A DNA stretch of 64,000 bases from Actinomadura coerulea (GCF_014208105.1 NZ_JACHMQ010000001.1:4712001-4776000), one strand, 5' to 3'; positions 26,511 to 35,803 are shown, counted from the stretch's first letter. A program made the numbers and translations. Notes: generated by a model not told the origin, from the letters alone.

Positions 26511-27377
26511 CTAGACTGCCCTTCTCCTTCCCATGGTCCGCGACCACTCGGCGAGCAGCCGCACCTTCCTCGGCCGCGGCGGGCCCGGCAGGACGTCGTA
26601 GGCGGCGCGCTCCAGCGCGTCGAGTGCGGCGAGGCCGCCCGCGACGTACCCGGCGACGGCGATCCGCGCGAACCCCTGGAGCCCGCCGGTGAGGGCGGCG
26701 CCCTCGGTGAGCATGCGCCGCGCCCGCCTCGCCTGGAGCGCCACGACGCCGCGCAGCCGGGTCGGGGTGGCGAGGGCGGTGAGGTCGTCCTCGGTGCACC
26801 CGAACCGCCGCAGGTCGTCCGCCGGGAGGTAGACGCGCCCGTTGCGGTGGTCCTCGCCGACGTCCTGGCAGTGCTCGATGATCTGCAGCGCGGAGCACAC
26901 CTTGTCCGACAGGCGCAGCCGGTCCGGCGTGGCGGCGCCGAACACGTGCAGGACGATGTGCCCGACCGGGTCGGCGGACAGCGCGCAGTAGCCGAGGAGG
27001 TCGTCGAACGTCGCGTAGCGGGTGACCTCCTGGTCCCGGCGGTTGGCCTGGACCAGGCGGCGGAACGGCTCGGCGGGGACGCGGCGGGCGACGATCGTCC
27101 CGGCCAGGTCGCGCAGCACCGGCAGTTCCGGACGCTCCCCCGCGTAGACGCGGTCGAGGTCGCGCTCGACGAGGTCGAGGAGGCCGGCGCGCTCGCCCGG
27201 CGGCGCCTCGTCCCCGATGTCGTCGACCAGCCGGGCGTACCCGTACACGTTCAGCAGGTGCGCGCGGTGGCGTGCGGGCAGCAGCCGGGAGGCGACGGGG
27301 AAGTTCTCCCCGGACTGCAGTTCGGTTCTCGCCCGGCGTTCCTCGGTGGCGTTCTGCAAACGCTCGCTGACGGACAT
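26511..27377 (-). CDS. hpnC: hydroxysqualene synthase HpnC
   Basis: This protein of 288 residues is the sister of HpnD, with RLVDDIGDE (Asp52, Asp53, Asp56) and CQDVGEDHRNGRVYLP as the two metal-binding motifs. HpnC converts presqualene diphosphate to hydroxysqualene. It is the first gene of the hopanoid operon, preceded by 292 bases of non-coding DNA. The start at 27377 has CAGGGGGAAC just upstream. No alternative start within the next 30 residues is better placed. Confidence 0.96.
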   Translation of the reverse strand: MSVSERLQNATEERRARTELQSGENFPVASRLLPARHRAHLLNVYGYARLVDDIGDEAPPGERAGLLDLVERDLDRVYAGERPELPVLRDLAGTIVARRVPAEPFRRLVQANRRDQEVTRYATFDDLLGYCALSADPVGHIVLHVFGAATPDRLRLSDKVCSALQIIEHCQDVGEDHRNGRVYLPADDLRRFGCTEDDLTALATPTRLRGVVALQARRARRMLTEGAALTGGLQGFARIAVAGYVAGGLAALDALERAAYDVLPGPPRPRKVRLLAEWSRTMGRRRAV

Positions 27378-27669
27378 GGTGTTCCCCCTGGGGCGATGGC
27401 GGCGCGGGGGCGTACATCGATGGCCGTTAACCGGGTGACCGACCGGTGAACATGGCCGTCGACGGGGCCCATGATGCGTACGTCCCCGATCGACCGCGCG
27501 GAGCCCCCCGAATTTCCGTCCTTTATGAGAATAGGCCGGAAGTGGTCAGGCGGGAACAGGGAATCGGGATCCCCGGCGATCACCGGTGGCCGTCGCGCAT
27601 TCACCGGTGAACGATCACGGCACCGCCGGAACGGGATCCGCGATCCGGACGGAACGGGCGGCGGCCGGA
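27378..27669. promoter_or_regulatory. upstream region of the hopanoid operon with repeated CACCGGTG palindromes
   Basis: The interval holds no gene. It contains TCACCGGTG at 27580-27588 and again at 27601-27609, 21 bp apart (two helix turns), each around the perfect 8-bp palindrome CACCGGTG, and a related GACCGGTGAAC at 27441-27451. A less GC-rich patch near 27515-27540 (leftward TATTCT, CATAAA) may hold the hpnC promoter, but I cannot define it. The repeats may be sites for a regulator acting on hpnC. Confidence 0.4.
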
Positions 27670-28590
27670 TCAGTAGGTGGCGAGGATTCCCGCGAGTATC
27701 CGGGGCGTCTGCTCGGGCGGTGCGGCCTCGGTGACGAGCGTGTTGAAAATGTGCCAGTGGTGCTCGATCTCGGCGCGCCGCATCGGGTAGACGGCATTGT
27801 CGGGACGCTCCAGATAGACCATGTCCTGGAGGCCCTGCTGGGGGAAGCGGACGAGGGTGAGCGACCCGTCGCCGGCCACCTGGCCGGAGATGCCGAGGGG
27901 CGCGATCTGGATGGTGACGTTCGGCCGCCTGCACTGCTCGATGATGTGCCGGATCTGCATGCGCATCGTGTCGGGCGCGCAGGCGGGGCGCCACAGCGCC
28001 CCCTGGTCCAGCACGACCCAGAGGTTCAGGGGACGGGGCCGGCGGCGCAGGACGCGCTGCCGCCGCATCCGGAACTCCACGCGCCGCTCCACCTCGTCCT
28101 CGGACTCGGGGTGCAGGAGGCGGAACAGGCCGCGGGCGTAGTCCTCGGTCTGGAGCAGGCCGGGGACGAACTGGGTCTCGAACGTGCGGACCAGCTTGGC
28201 CGCCTGCTCGGCGCTGAGGTAGTCGCGGACCCAGCGCGGCACGATGTCGCCGTCGCCGTGCCACCAGGGCCGCGCGCCGGTCTGCTCGGCCAGGGCGAGC
28301 AGGGTCGCGCGCTCGCCGGGGTCGGTGCCGTAGCGGTCGAGCAGGCCGGCGACGTCGCGGAGCTTGGCACGGGTGCGGCCCTGCTCCAGCCTGGCGATCT
28401 TCGACTCGGACGCGCCGATCGCCAGGCCCGCCCCGGGCCGGGCCAGCCGGGCCGCCTCCCGCAGCTCGCGGAGCCGCTTGCCGAGCAGCATGCGCGGGAC
28501 GAGCGGGTCGCCCTGCGCGCGGGCCGCGCCGGCCGGGGCGGATCGTCCGGGCTGCGGTTTCCTGCTGCCGGTGATCGTGACGGAGGCCAA
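27670..28590 (-). CDS. XRE family regulator with DUF5753 domain
   Basis: A 306-residue protein. An N-terminal helix-turn-helix (about residues 36-90, with ASESKIARLEQGR as recognition part) is followed by a DUF5753 domain (about 110-295), including QFVPGLLQTEDYARGL and the signature LDQGALWRP. Actinomycetes carry many such regulators, usually with a small DUF397 partner gene; none is present here. Start codon TTG at 28590 is set by GAGGAG six bases upstream. Target genes are unknown, though the hopanoid operon lies downstream in the same orientation. Confidence 0.92.
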   Translation of the reverse strand: MASVTITGSRKPQPGRSAPAGAARAQGDPLVPRMLLGKRLRELREAARLARPGAGLAIGASESKIARLEQGRTRAKLRDVAGLLDRYGTDPGERATLLALAEQTGARPWWHGDGDIVPRWVRDYLSAEQAAKLVRTFETQFVPGLLQTEDYARGLFRLLHPESEDEVERRVEFRMRRQRVLRRRPRPLNLWVVLDQGALWRPACAPDTMRMQIRHIIEQCRRPNVTIQIAPLGISGQVAGDGSLTLVRFPQQGLQDMVYLERPDNAVYPMRRAEIEHHWHIFNTLVTEAAPPEQTPRILAGILATY

Positions 28591-28724
28591 GGGGGCTCCT
28601 CATCGGAGACGGCATGACGACCGCTCCGACTATAGTTTACGCTGCGCGTCGGAGATAAGACCGTATGTTACCTACCGTCCCGGCCACGTGGCCGGGGCCC
28701 CGGAGGCGGTTCCCGCACGGCGCG

Positions 28725-29528
28725 TCAGGGTTTACGGGCCACCCCGCACCTGGTCGGCAGGCTCTCACCCTCGATCGGCCCCACTTCGGGGCGCCACGCC
28801 CCGCTCGTCACCAGCCCCGGCTCCTCCAGTTCGAGGCCGTCGAAGTAGCCGCGGATGAACTCGGGGCCGCGCAGCCGGAACGGGTTCGCGCCGGTGTCGT
28901 CGTAGGCGCGCTGCGCCGCGTTGAACTTCTCGTTCTCGTCGGTGGAGTCGTGCAGGATGAGGTAGCTGCCGGACGGGAGCGGGTCCATCAGCCCGCGGAC
29001 GACGCCGTACGCCTCGTCGGGGTCGACGATGTGCCCCAGCACGCCGATGATCATCAGGCCGACGGGCTGGGACAGGTCCAGCAGCGCCGAGGCCCGATCC
29101 ATGATCGTCTTCGGGTCGTGCAGGTCGCAGTCGATGTAGGCGGTGCGGCCCTCGTTCATCAGGGCGCGGGCGTGGGCGAGGACGAGCGGGTCGTTGTCGA
29201 CGTAGACGACCTTGGAGTCGGGAGCGGCGCGGCGGGCCATCTCGTGGGTGTTGTCGACGGTGGGCAGGCCGGTGCCGCAGTCCATGAACTGGCGGATCCC
29301 CCGCTCGCGGGCCAGGAACCGGATCGCCCGGTCCATGAAGTACCGGCCCGCGCGGGCGATCTCCACGATGCCCGGGTACAGCGAGACGTACTGGTCGCCG
29401 GCGAGCCGGTCGACCTCGTAGTTGTCGGTCCCCCCGAGCCAGTAGTTCCAGATCCGCGCCGACTGCGGGACCTCGGTGTTGATCTTGGTGTCCGATCCCT
29501 TTCCCGGGCCCCGGGTGGTATCCGTCAT
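28725..29528 (-). CDS. DUF574 family SAM-dependent methyltransferase
   Basis: This protein of 267 residues has the DUF574 (Methyltransf_19) signature: PQSARIWNYWLGGTDNYEVD at the N-terminus, FMDCGTGLPT as the SAM-binding glycine loop, VVYVDNDPLVLAHARAL as the acidic beta-2 end, and IGVLGHIVDP. Actinomycetes hold many copies, often beside XRE/DUF397 regulators as here; substrates are mostly unknown. The ATG has AAGGAGCG at the right distance. It is transcribed toward the XRE gene, with 134 bases between. Confidence 0.92.
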   Translation of the reverse strand: MTDTTRGPGKGSDTKINTEVPQSARIWNYWLGGTDNYEVDRLAGDQYVSLYPGIVEIARAGRYFMDRAIRFLARERGIRQFMDCGTGLPTVDNTHEMARRAAPDSKVVYVDNDPLVLAHARALMNEGRTAYIDCDLHDPKTIMDRASALLDLSQPVGLMIIGVLGHIVDPDEAYGVVRGLMDPLPSGSYLILHDSTDENEKFNAAQRAYDDTGANPFRLRGPEFIRGYFDGLELEEPGLVTSGAWRPEVGPIEGESLPTRCGVARKP

Positions 29529-29974
29529 GTGTGACGCTCCTTCCAGCAGGTACGGGAACCTCTCGCGGCAAACCTAGACCCCGCGCCCCGCAGGCGGCCG
29601 GAAAAGCGGAATTCGGGCCTGTCCGCATACCAATTCGGGACGATAACGAATACGCAGGGTGGCCAAAACCCCGGAAATCGCCGTGGCGCATGCGCCGGGT
29701 GTGACGAAAGCAGCACTTGCCGTACGGATATGGATCGGTGGCCGCGCCGCCATGACGACCCGGTCGGCGATCACGAAAAGACACCCTCTCGCCTTTTCAG
29801 GGTTTTGCCGCACCGAGCGGCCCGCATGACCGAAGACCCTAGGCCTATAAAGCCGCCCAAATCGGGCCATTTACGGACGCCGACCGCTGGCACCCCAGCT
29901 GATCAGACGCTTCTTGAATGCGGCGTTTCAGACATTCACCTCGTCCAGCGCGAGACGACCCGCCGGGCCCGCTC
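29529..29974. other. non-coding interval between methyltransferase and PucR genes
   Basis: A region of 446 bases with lower GC than its surroundings, for example around 29620-29670 and 29770-29860 (a TATAAA at 29846-29851). I see no open frame with coding-like base use, no tRNA and no strong hairpin. It should hold the promoter of the leftward methyltransferase gene, but I found no convincing -35/-10 pair. Confidence 0.5.
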
Positions 29975-31018
29975 TCAGCGGCCCGCCCAGACGGCGATCG
30001 CGAGCGCCACCCGGTCCTCGAATCGCATCGGGTCGCGGCCGGTCAGCGACTCGATCCGGGACATCCGGTGGCGCAGGGTGTTGGGGTGCAGGAACAGGGC
30101 CCGCGACGTCGCGCCGACCGCGCCGCCCATGTCCAGGAAGGTGCGCAGCGTCTCGACGAGGCGGGTGCCGTGCGCGGCGTCGTACTCGCTCAGCGGCCGG
30201 GCGATCTGCTCGGTGAACGGGGCCAGCTGGTCGCGGTCGAGGCGGCCGAGGAGGGCCTGGAAGGTGGCGAGGTCGGCGGCGTGCACGACCCCGCCGGTGC
30301 GGCGGGCGGTGTCCAGCGCGCTGAGGCTCTCGGCGAGCGAGACCGGCAGGTGCTCCAGCGGGCCGGGGCTGCCGACGCCGGCGGGCTCGGTCCAGGCGTG
30401 GGCATCGTTGGTGACCAGCAGGGCCGCGTGGTCGTCCAGGCCGAGGACGCCGGGCAGTTCCTCCTCGACCGGGCCGTCCATCGCGATCACCAGCAGGGAC
30501 TCGGGGTCGAGCCCGGCGTCGTCGATCCGGGGGCGCAGGGCCTCGGCGGACGCGAGCCCGTCGCGCACCATGCGCAGCAGCCGCCCGGTCTCCTCCCGCT
30601 CGTGCCGCTCGTCGCCCACGGACGCGAGCCGCTCGGCGAACCACTCGGTGAACCCCAGGAACGGGACCTCCGGCGGCACCTCCAGCAGCGGGAGGCCAAC
30701 GCGGTCGCAGGCGCCGCGCAGCTCATCGGGGACGGCGTCGGTGACGTCGCCGACGCCGTAGCCGATGGCGCTCGCGCGGCCGGCCTTGACCGAACCGGCG
30801 AACGCGGCGCACGCGCCCGCGTCCCGCAGCGACGCGCCGACCGTCAGCACGATCTCGTGCCCGTGCAGGTAGGGGCCGGGGTCGAGGAGCTCGGTGGAGT
30901 GCGCCCAGCGGACCGGGCGGTCGAGGCCGTCCTGCCCGGCGACCAGGCGCAGCCGGAAGCGCGGCACCTCGAGGAGCTGCCGGACGGTCAGGTGCGGCAG
31001 CGCGGAATCGCTGGTCAC
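29975..31018 (-). CDS. PucR family transcriptional regulator
   Basis: A 347-residue regulator. The N-terminal PucR domain begins LTVRQLLEVPRFRLRLVAG, a GGDEF-like middle region follows, and the C-terminal PucR helix-turn-helix contains LFLHPNTLRHRMSRIESLTG. PucR proteins control purine, amine or aromatic degradation genes in response to an intracellular ligand. It is divergent from the SDR pair at 31195-32639 across 176 bases, so that pair is the likely target. GTG start at 31018 with GAAGGTGAGG upstream. Confidence 0.9.
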   Translation of the reverse strand: MTSDSALPHLTVRQLLEVPRFRLRLVAGQDGLDRPVRWAHSTELLDPGPYLHGHEIVLTVGASLRDAGACAAFAGSVKAGRASAIGYGVGDVTDAVPDELRGACDRVGLPLLEVPPEVPFLGFTEWFAERLASVGDERHEREETGRLLRMVRDGLASAEALRPRIDDAGLDPESLLVIAMDGPVEEELPGVLGLDDHAALLVTNDAHAWTEPAGVGSPGPLEHLPVSLAESLSALDTARRTGGVVHAADLATFQALLGRLDRDQLAPFTEQIARPLSEYDAAHGTRLVETLRTFLDMGGAVGATSRALFLHPNTLRHRMSRIESLTGRDPMRFEDRVALAIAVWAGR

Positions 31019-31194
31019 AGCCTCACCTTCTCACCCCGCCCGGGCACCCTCCCGCGCCCGTGACCGTGATTTGGGCAAGTGCACGAAAGGTCGGGCGCGT
31101 CGCGGTGGGTTCGGCCAAGAAATCCTCATGACGCTTGTCACCAGCGGTTATGCCGGGTTTGCCTGGTGCTTTCGGAAGGTTGCGAGGTGATCTC

Positions 31195-31890
31195 ATGGAC
31201 GGGCGGGTCGCGCTGGTCACCGGGGCGGCCGGCGGTGTGGGCGGCGCCCTGGTGCGCGAGCTGGCGGGGCGCGGCTGGCGGACGGCGGGCCTCGACCTGC
31301 GCCAGGCCCCGGACACCGACCACTCGGTGAGCGTGGACATGGCGGAACCCGCGCAGGTGCGCGCGGCGGTCCGGCGGATCGAGCGGGAGCTCGGCCCGGT
31401 GGAGGCGGCGGTGAGCGCGGCCGGGCACCACATGATCGTTCCGGTGTCCGACATCGCCTGGCCCGACTGGCGGCGGATGCTGCGGGTGCACCTCGGCGGC
31501 GTGGTGAACATGTGCGCGGCCCTCGCGCCGGGGATGGCCGAGCGGGGCCGGGGCAGCATGGTGGCGGTCGCCTCCCACCTCGCCGTCGGCGGCGCGAGCG
31601 CCGAGGCGCACTACGCGGCGGCCACCGGAGCGGTGCTCGGGTTCGTCCGGTCGCTGGCGGCGGAACTCGGACCGTCCGGGGTACGGGTGAACGCGGTGGC
31701 GCCCGGCCCGACCGACACGCCGATGCTCCCCTACGACTCGCCCTGGCGCAGGCCGTCCTATCTGCAGGGCGTGCCGGCCGGGCGGCTGACGTCCCCGGAG
31801 GAGGTCGCGCTCGCCGCCGCCTACCTCATCGAGGACGGCACGTTCTGCACCGGCGAGGTCGTGTCCCCGAACGCGGGGACGGTGGTCTGA
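31195..31890 (+). CDS. SDR family protein with altered catalytic lysine
   Basis: This 231-residue SDR has TGAAGGVG for the cofactor. The catalytic YxxxK motif reads YAAAT: the tyrosine is present, but threonine (codon ACC) stands where lysine is expected, followed by the usual helix GAVLGFVRSLAAELGPSGVR. The fold and C-terminus (FCTGEVVSPNAG) look normal. I start at the ATG at 31195, with GAGGTGA upstream; an ATG-like frame 60 bases earlier lacks a ribosome site. Its stop shares one base with the next SDR start. It may be a weak enzyme, or a partner of the intact SDR that follows. Confidence 0.88.
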   Translation: MDGRVALVTGAAGGVGGALVRELAGRGWRTAGLDLRQAPDTDHSVSVDMAEPAQVRAAVRRIERELGPVEAAVSAAGHHMIVPVSDIAWPDWRRMLRVHLGGVVNMCAALAPGMAERGRGSMVAVASHLAVGGASAEAHYAAATGAVLGFVRSLAAELGPSGVRVNAVAPGPTDTPMLPYDSPWRRPSYLQGVPAGRLTSPEEVALAAAYLIEDGTFCTGEVVSPNAGTVV

Positions 31891-32639
31891 TGACGATCGC
31901 GCTGATCACCGGGGCGGCCGGCGGGCTCGGCGGGGCGGTGGCGCGCCGGCTCGCGGCCGACGGACGCCTGGTCGTCCTCAACGACCGTCCCGGGCGGGAC
32001 GTGGCCGGGCTCGCCGCCGAGCTGAACGGCGTCGCCGCGCCGGCCGACGTCTCCGACCCGGCGGCGGTCACCGCGATGGTGGCGGAGGTCGAGCGCCGTA
32101 CGGGCGGGCAGATCGCGCTCCTCGTCACCTGCGCCGGACGGCTGCAGATGGCTCCGTTCACCGGGTCGGAGGACCTCGACGACTGGTGGCGGACGATCGA
32201 CCTCGACCTCGGCGGGACGTTCGCCTGCGCGCAGGCCGTGATGCCGGGCATGGTCGAGCGCGGCGGCGGCCGGATGGTGTTCATCGCGTCCGAGTGGGGC
32301 GTGGTCGGATGGCCGGACGCGAGCGCCTACTCGGCGTCCAAGGCGGGCGTCGTCGCGCTCGCCAAGTCGCTCGGCCGCGAACTCGCCCCGCTCGGCATCG
32401 CGGTGAACGCCGTCGCGCCGGGCGCGATAGACACGCCGCTGCTGGAGGCGGACGCGGCCGCCGCCGGGGTGCCCGTCGAGGAGATCCGCGCCCGGTACGC
32501 CGCCCGGACGCCGCTCGGCCGGATCGCGACCCCCGAGGAGGTCGCGGCGGCGGTCTCGTTCCTGGCCGACGAGCGCCTCCCGACGCTCGTCGGCCAGATC
32601 CTCCACGTCAACGGCGGCACCACCCGCTCCCGCGCCTGA
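31890..32639 (+). CDS. classical SDR oxidoreductase
   Basis: A 249-residue SDR with TGAAGGLG, the catalytic serine in FIASEWG, YSASK for Tyr and Lys, and GQILHVNGG at the end, all as in 3-oxoacyl-ACP reductase-like enzymes. TGATG overlap couples it to the preceding SDR, with which it shares the opening (LITGAAGG). The pair is divergent from a PucR regulator. The substrate is unknown; a hydroxy or keto acid is most likely from the family. Confidence 0.93.
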   Translation: MTIALITGAAGGLGGAVARRLAADGRLVVLNDRPGRDVAGLAAELNGVAAPADVSDPAAVTAMVAEVERRTGGQIALLVTCAGRLQMAPFTGSEDLDDWWRTIDLDLGGTFACAQAVMPGMVERGGGRMVFIASEWGVVGWPDASAYSASKAGVVALAKSLGRELAPLGIAVNAVAPGAIDTPLLEADAAAAGVPVEEIRARYAARTPLGRIATPEEVAAAVSFLADERLPTLVGQILHVNGGTTRSRA

Positions 32640-32645
32640 CCGAGG

Positions 32646-35072
32646 TCACTCGCGGGCGCCGACGGCGTCGGCGGGGCGGGCGGCCATGGCGAGGCGCGCG
32701 GCGGGGAAGGTCGCGGCCGCGGCGAGCAGCAGGCCCCAGCCGAGGACCCCCAGGTGGCCGAGGGGAGGGACGTGCGGGGGCCCGTCCGTCATGCCCGCGC
32801 CGAACGCGGTGAGCGCGGCGAGGGCGATCGCGGTGCCGAGGACGGCGGCGATGACGACGACGGCCAGCGTCTCCCACCCGAGCATCGCCATCACCTGGCG
32901 CCGGGTCGTCCCGACGAGGCGCAGCACGGCGAACTCGCGGGACCGGCCGGCGGTGGCCATCGCGAGGGTGTTCACCACGGCGATCGCGGTGAACGCGATG
33001 ATCAGCCCCATGGCGACGTAGGCGACCTCCGCGTTCCCGGCCGTCCGGGCCTCGGCGAGGGCGCCCGGGGCCGCGACCGGGAGCCCGCGCGGCGGGGTGC
33101 CCGCGATCAGCAGCGTGCCGCGGGGGTCGTCGACATGGGCGGCCAGCAGGTCGCGGTCGACGGTGAGGTCGCCGAAGCCGAGGCCGCGCCCGTAGACCGC
33201 GACCACGGTGGGGGCGAACGGCGTGCCATCCCCGAGGGTGAGCGGCAGCCGGTCCCCCGGCCGGACGCCGAGCCGCCGGGCGGCGGTGGCGCCGACCGCG
33301 ATGCCGGAGGCGTCCAGGCGGGCGAGCGACCCGGCCCGGACGTCCAGGTCCATGGTGCGGTCGAGGCCCTCCGGCGTCACGCCTTGGACGCCGTAGTTCT
33401 CCAGGCCGACCCGGACGGTGCCGTGCAGGACCTCGGTCACGGCGGTGACGCCGGGCGTCCGCCGGATCCGTTCGGCGGTGCCGTGCGGGACCACCGGACC
33501 GGCGGCGTGCGCGGCGACCGTGCCCTCGCGCGCCTGCCGGGTCGCGGCGTGGCCGATCGTCGTCTGCGTGAACAGGATCGTCGAGGTCAGCCCGATCATC
33601 AGCGTCAGCGGGGTGACGACGGAGGCCAGGCGGCGCGCGGACGCGGCGAGGTTGGCCGCCGCCAGGTGCCCGCCGCCAGGCAGGAGCCGGAGCGGGACGG
33701 CGAGCGCGGCGACCGCGGCCCGGACGACGGCCGGGCCGAGGAGCGCGGCGGCCGCGGTCCAGACGATCGCGGTCAGCATCGTCACCGGGCTGGAGGCCGC
33801 CTCCGTGTCGAGGTGCGCCAGCAGCACCGTCAGGGCGGCGGCCCCGGCCGCGACGGCCAGCCCGGCCGCGGTCCGGACGGCGCCGAGCCGGGCGCGGCCC
33901 GTCGCCGCCTCGCCGAGGGCCTCGACGGGGCGGACCCGGGCGGCGCCGCGGGCGGTGATCCGGGCGGCGGCCACGGCCGCGAGGACGGTGGCGAGCGCGG
34001 CGGCGAGCGGCGGAAAGGGGCCGACGACGAGGTCCAGGTTGGGCGGGAGGGCGCCGAGCCCGCGGAACTCGTCCCGCAGCCGGAACGCCAGCGGCAGCCC
34101 GGCCGCCGCGCCGAGCGGTCCCGCGACGAGGCCGACCAGCAGCGCCTCGCCCCCGATCATCCGGCGGACCTGCCGCGGCGTCGCGGCGACCGCCCGCAGC
34201 AGCGCGATCTCGCGCTCCCGCTGCCGCACCGACAGCGCGAACGTCCCGGACACCACGAGGACGGCGACGAGCAGGGCCGTCCCGCCGAGGGCGCCGCCCA
34301 GGGAGATGAGCTTGACGCGCGCGTTCTCCGCGCCGAGGAACTCCGCCCGGCCCCGGTCGCCGCCGGTGTGGACGGTCGCCCCGGTGCCGCGCACGGCCTT
34401 CTCCACGGCCCCGGCGGGGCCGTGGGCGCCGACGGCGGTGACCATGCCGCCGCGGCCGGACAGGCGGGCCGCCTGGGCCGTCGAGAAGAAGACGGCGGTC
34501 TGGTGGGCGAGCGCCTGCCGGGTCACGCCCACGACGCGGTAGGTGCCGGGGACGGCGGACTCGACCCGCACCGCCGTGCCCGGGCGCAGGCGGCGGGCGC
34601 GCGCCGTGGCGGCGTCGACGACGATCTCGTCGTCCGCCGCCGGGGCGCGGCCCTCGCGGAGGGTGAACGGGGTGAGCGCGGCGGACTCCCACCCGTGGCC
34701 CCAGGACGGGCGGTCGTCCTCGGGGGCGCCGATCTCGGCGGGGAACGTCACCTCGGTGACGACGTCGCGGACGCCGTCCGCCGCCCGGACCCTCGCGGCG
34801 ACGGAGGCGGGCAGCCACACGCGTTCGGCGAGCGGCTTGGCCTTGTGCTTGCGCTTGCCCTTCTTCTTCACGATCACCTTGTGGACGGCCTGGTCGCCGG
34901 TGACGACGACCGGCGCCCCCGCGTACCGTTCCGGGGCGACGGAGCCGCGCAGGCCGGTGTCGAGCAGGACGCCGCACGCGCAGATCAGGGCCGCCGCGCA
35001 CAGCAGCGCCGCGAACGCCCCCGCGAAGCCCGCCTTGCGATGGCGCAGGGTGCTGAGCACGATTCCGAACAT
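32646..35072 (-). CDS. FtsX/MacB-type ABC transporter permease
   Basis: An 808-residue membrane protein. An N-terminal membrane helix (about 15-35) is followed by a large extracytoplasmic region, then FtsX-type transmembrane blocks (about 255-375 and 690-800), typical of exporters for lipids, peptides or drugs. The extracytoplasmic part holds a striking basic run, KVIVKKKGKRKHKAKP, at 65-80. The ATG at 35072 shares a base with the ATPase stop (TGATG). It works with the ATPase at 35072-35803. The stop lies 6 bases from the convergent SDR gene. Confidence 0.9.
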   Translation of the reverse strand: MFGIVLSTLRHRKAGFAGAFAALLCAAALICACGVLLDTGLRGSVAPERYAGAPVVVTGDQAVHKVIVKKKGKRKHKAKPLAERVWLPASVAARVRAADGVRDVVTEVTFPAEIGAPEDDRPSWGHGWESAALTPFTLREGRAPAADDEIVVDAATARARRLRPGTAVRVESAVPGTYRVVGVTRQALAHQTAVFFSTAQAARLSGRGGMVTAVGAHGPAGAVEKAVRGTGATVHTGGDRGRAEFLGAENARVKLISLGGALGGTALLVAVLVVSGTFALSVRQREREIALLRAVAATPRQVRRMIGGEALLVGLVAGPLGAAAGLPLAFRLRDEFRGLGALPPNLDLVVGPFPPLAAALATVLAAVAAARITARGAARVRPVEALGEAATGRARLGAVRTAAGLAVAAGAAALTVLLAHLDTEAASSPVTMLTAIVWTAAAALLGPAVVRAAVAALAVPLRLLPGGGHLAAANLAASARRLASVVTPLTLMIGLTSTILFTQTTIGHAATRQAREGTVAAHAAGPVVPHGTAERIRRTPGVTAVTEVLHGTVRVGLENYGVQGVTPEGLDRTMDLDVRAGSLARLDASGIAVGATAARRLGVRPGDRLPLTLGDGTPFAPTVVAVYGRGLGFGDLTVDRDLLAAHVDDPRGTLLIAGTPPRGLPVAAPGALAEARTAGNAEVAYVAMGLIIAFTAIAVVNTLAMATAGRSREFAVLRLVGTTRRQVMAMLGWETLAVVVIAAVLGTAIALAALTAFGAGMTDGPPHVPPLGHLGVLGWGLLLAAAATFPAARLAMAARPADAVGARE

Positions 35073-35803
35073 CACTTCCACGCTCCAAGCCGGGTCATGC
35101 GGGCGGCGACCTTGTCGCTGGACGGGGCGTCCATCGAGTCGACGATCCGCCCGTCCGCCAGGAACAGCACCGTGTCGGCGTAGGAGGCGGCGACCGGGTC
35201 GTGCGTGACCATCACGACCGTCTGGCCCATGCCGTCCACGGTCTCGCGCAGCAGCGTCAGGACGTCCCGGGCCGTCATCGTGTCGAGCGCGCCCGTGGGC
35301 TCGTCCCCGAACACGACGTCCGGGCGCGTCACCAGGGCCCGGGCGATCGCGACCCGCTGCTGCTGCCCGCCGGACAGCTGCCCGGGCCGGTGCCCGGTCC
35401 GGTCCGCCAGCCCGACGCGGGCGACCACCTCGGTGAGCCACGCCTTGTCCGGGCGCGTGCGCGACAGGCGCAGCGGAAGGATGATGTTCTGCTCCACGGT
35501 CAGGGACGACACCAGGTTGAACGCCTGGAACACGAAGCCGACGCGCCGCCTGCGCAGCTCGGTCAGCTTCGTCTCGTTCATGGAGGACAGCTCGGTGTCC
35601 CCCAGCCGGACCGTGCCGGACGTGGGCGTGTCGAGGCCCGCGGCGCAGTGCAGGAACGTGCTCTTGCCCGAGCCGGACGGCCCCATCACCGCCGTGAGGC
35701 GGCCCCGTGGGAGGGTCGCCGACACCTCCCGCAGCGCCGCCACCGCTCCCCTGCCCCGTCCGTAGACCTTGCTCACCGCGTCCATGCGCACCGCGTCGTT
35801 CAT
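35072..35803 (-). CDS. ABC transporter ATP-binding protein, LolD/MacB type
   Basis: This 243-residue ATPase has Walker A GPSGSGKST, the signature LSGGQQQR, and Walker B VVFGDEPTGALD, the TGALD continuation being typical of the LolD/MacB/FtsE class that works with FtsX-type permeases. It is the first gene of a two-gene exporter operon and is divergent, by 126 bases, from a NarL-type response regulator. Such exporters are often switched on by two-component systems sensing cell-envelope stress, so the neighbouring regulator and kinase may control it. Confidence 0.94.
   Translation of the reverse strand: MNDAVRMDAVSKVYGRGRGAVAALREVSATLPRGRLTAVMGPSGSGKSTFLHCAAGLDTPTSGTVRLGDTELSSMNETKLTELRRRRVGFVFQAFNLVSSLTVEQNIILPLRLSRTRPDKAWLTEVVARVGLADRTGHRPGQLSGGQQQRVAIARALVTRPDVVFGDEPTGALDTMTARDVLTLLRETVDGMGQTVVMVTHDPVAASYADTVLFLADGRIVDSMDAPSSDKVAARMTRLGAWK

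Noticed and set aside
29846-29851. TATAAA as a promoter box
   Set aside because: No acceptable -35 element at 16-18 bases on either strand and no gene start at a suitable distance.
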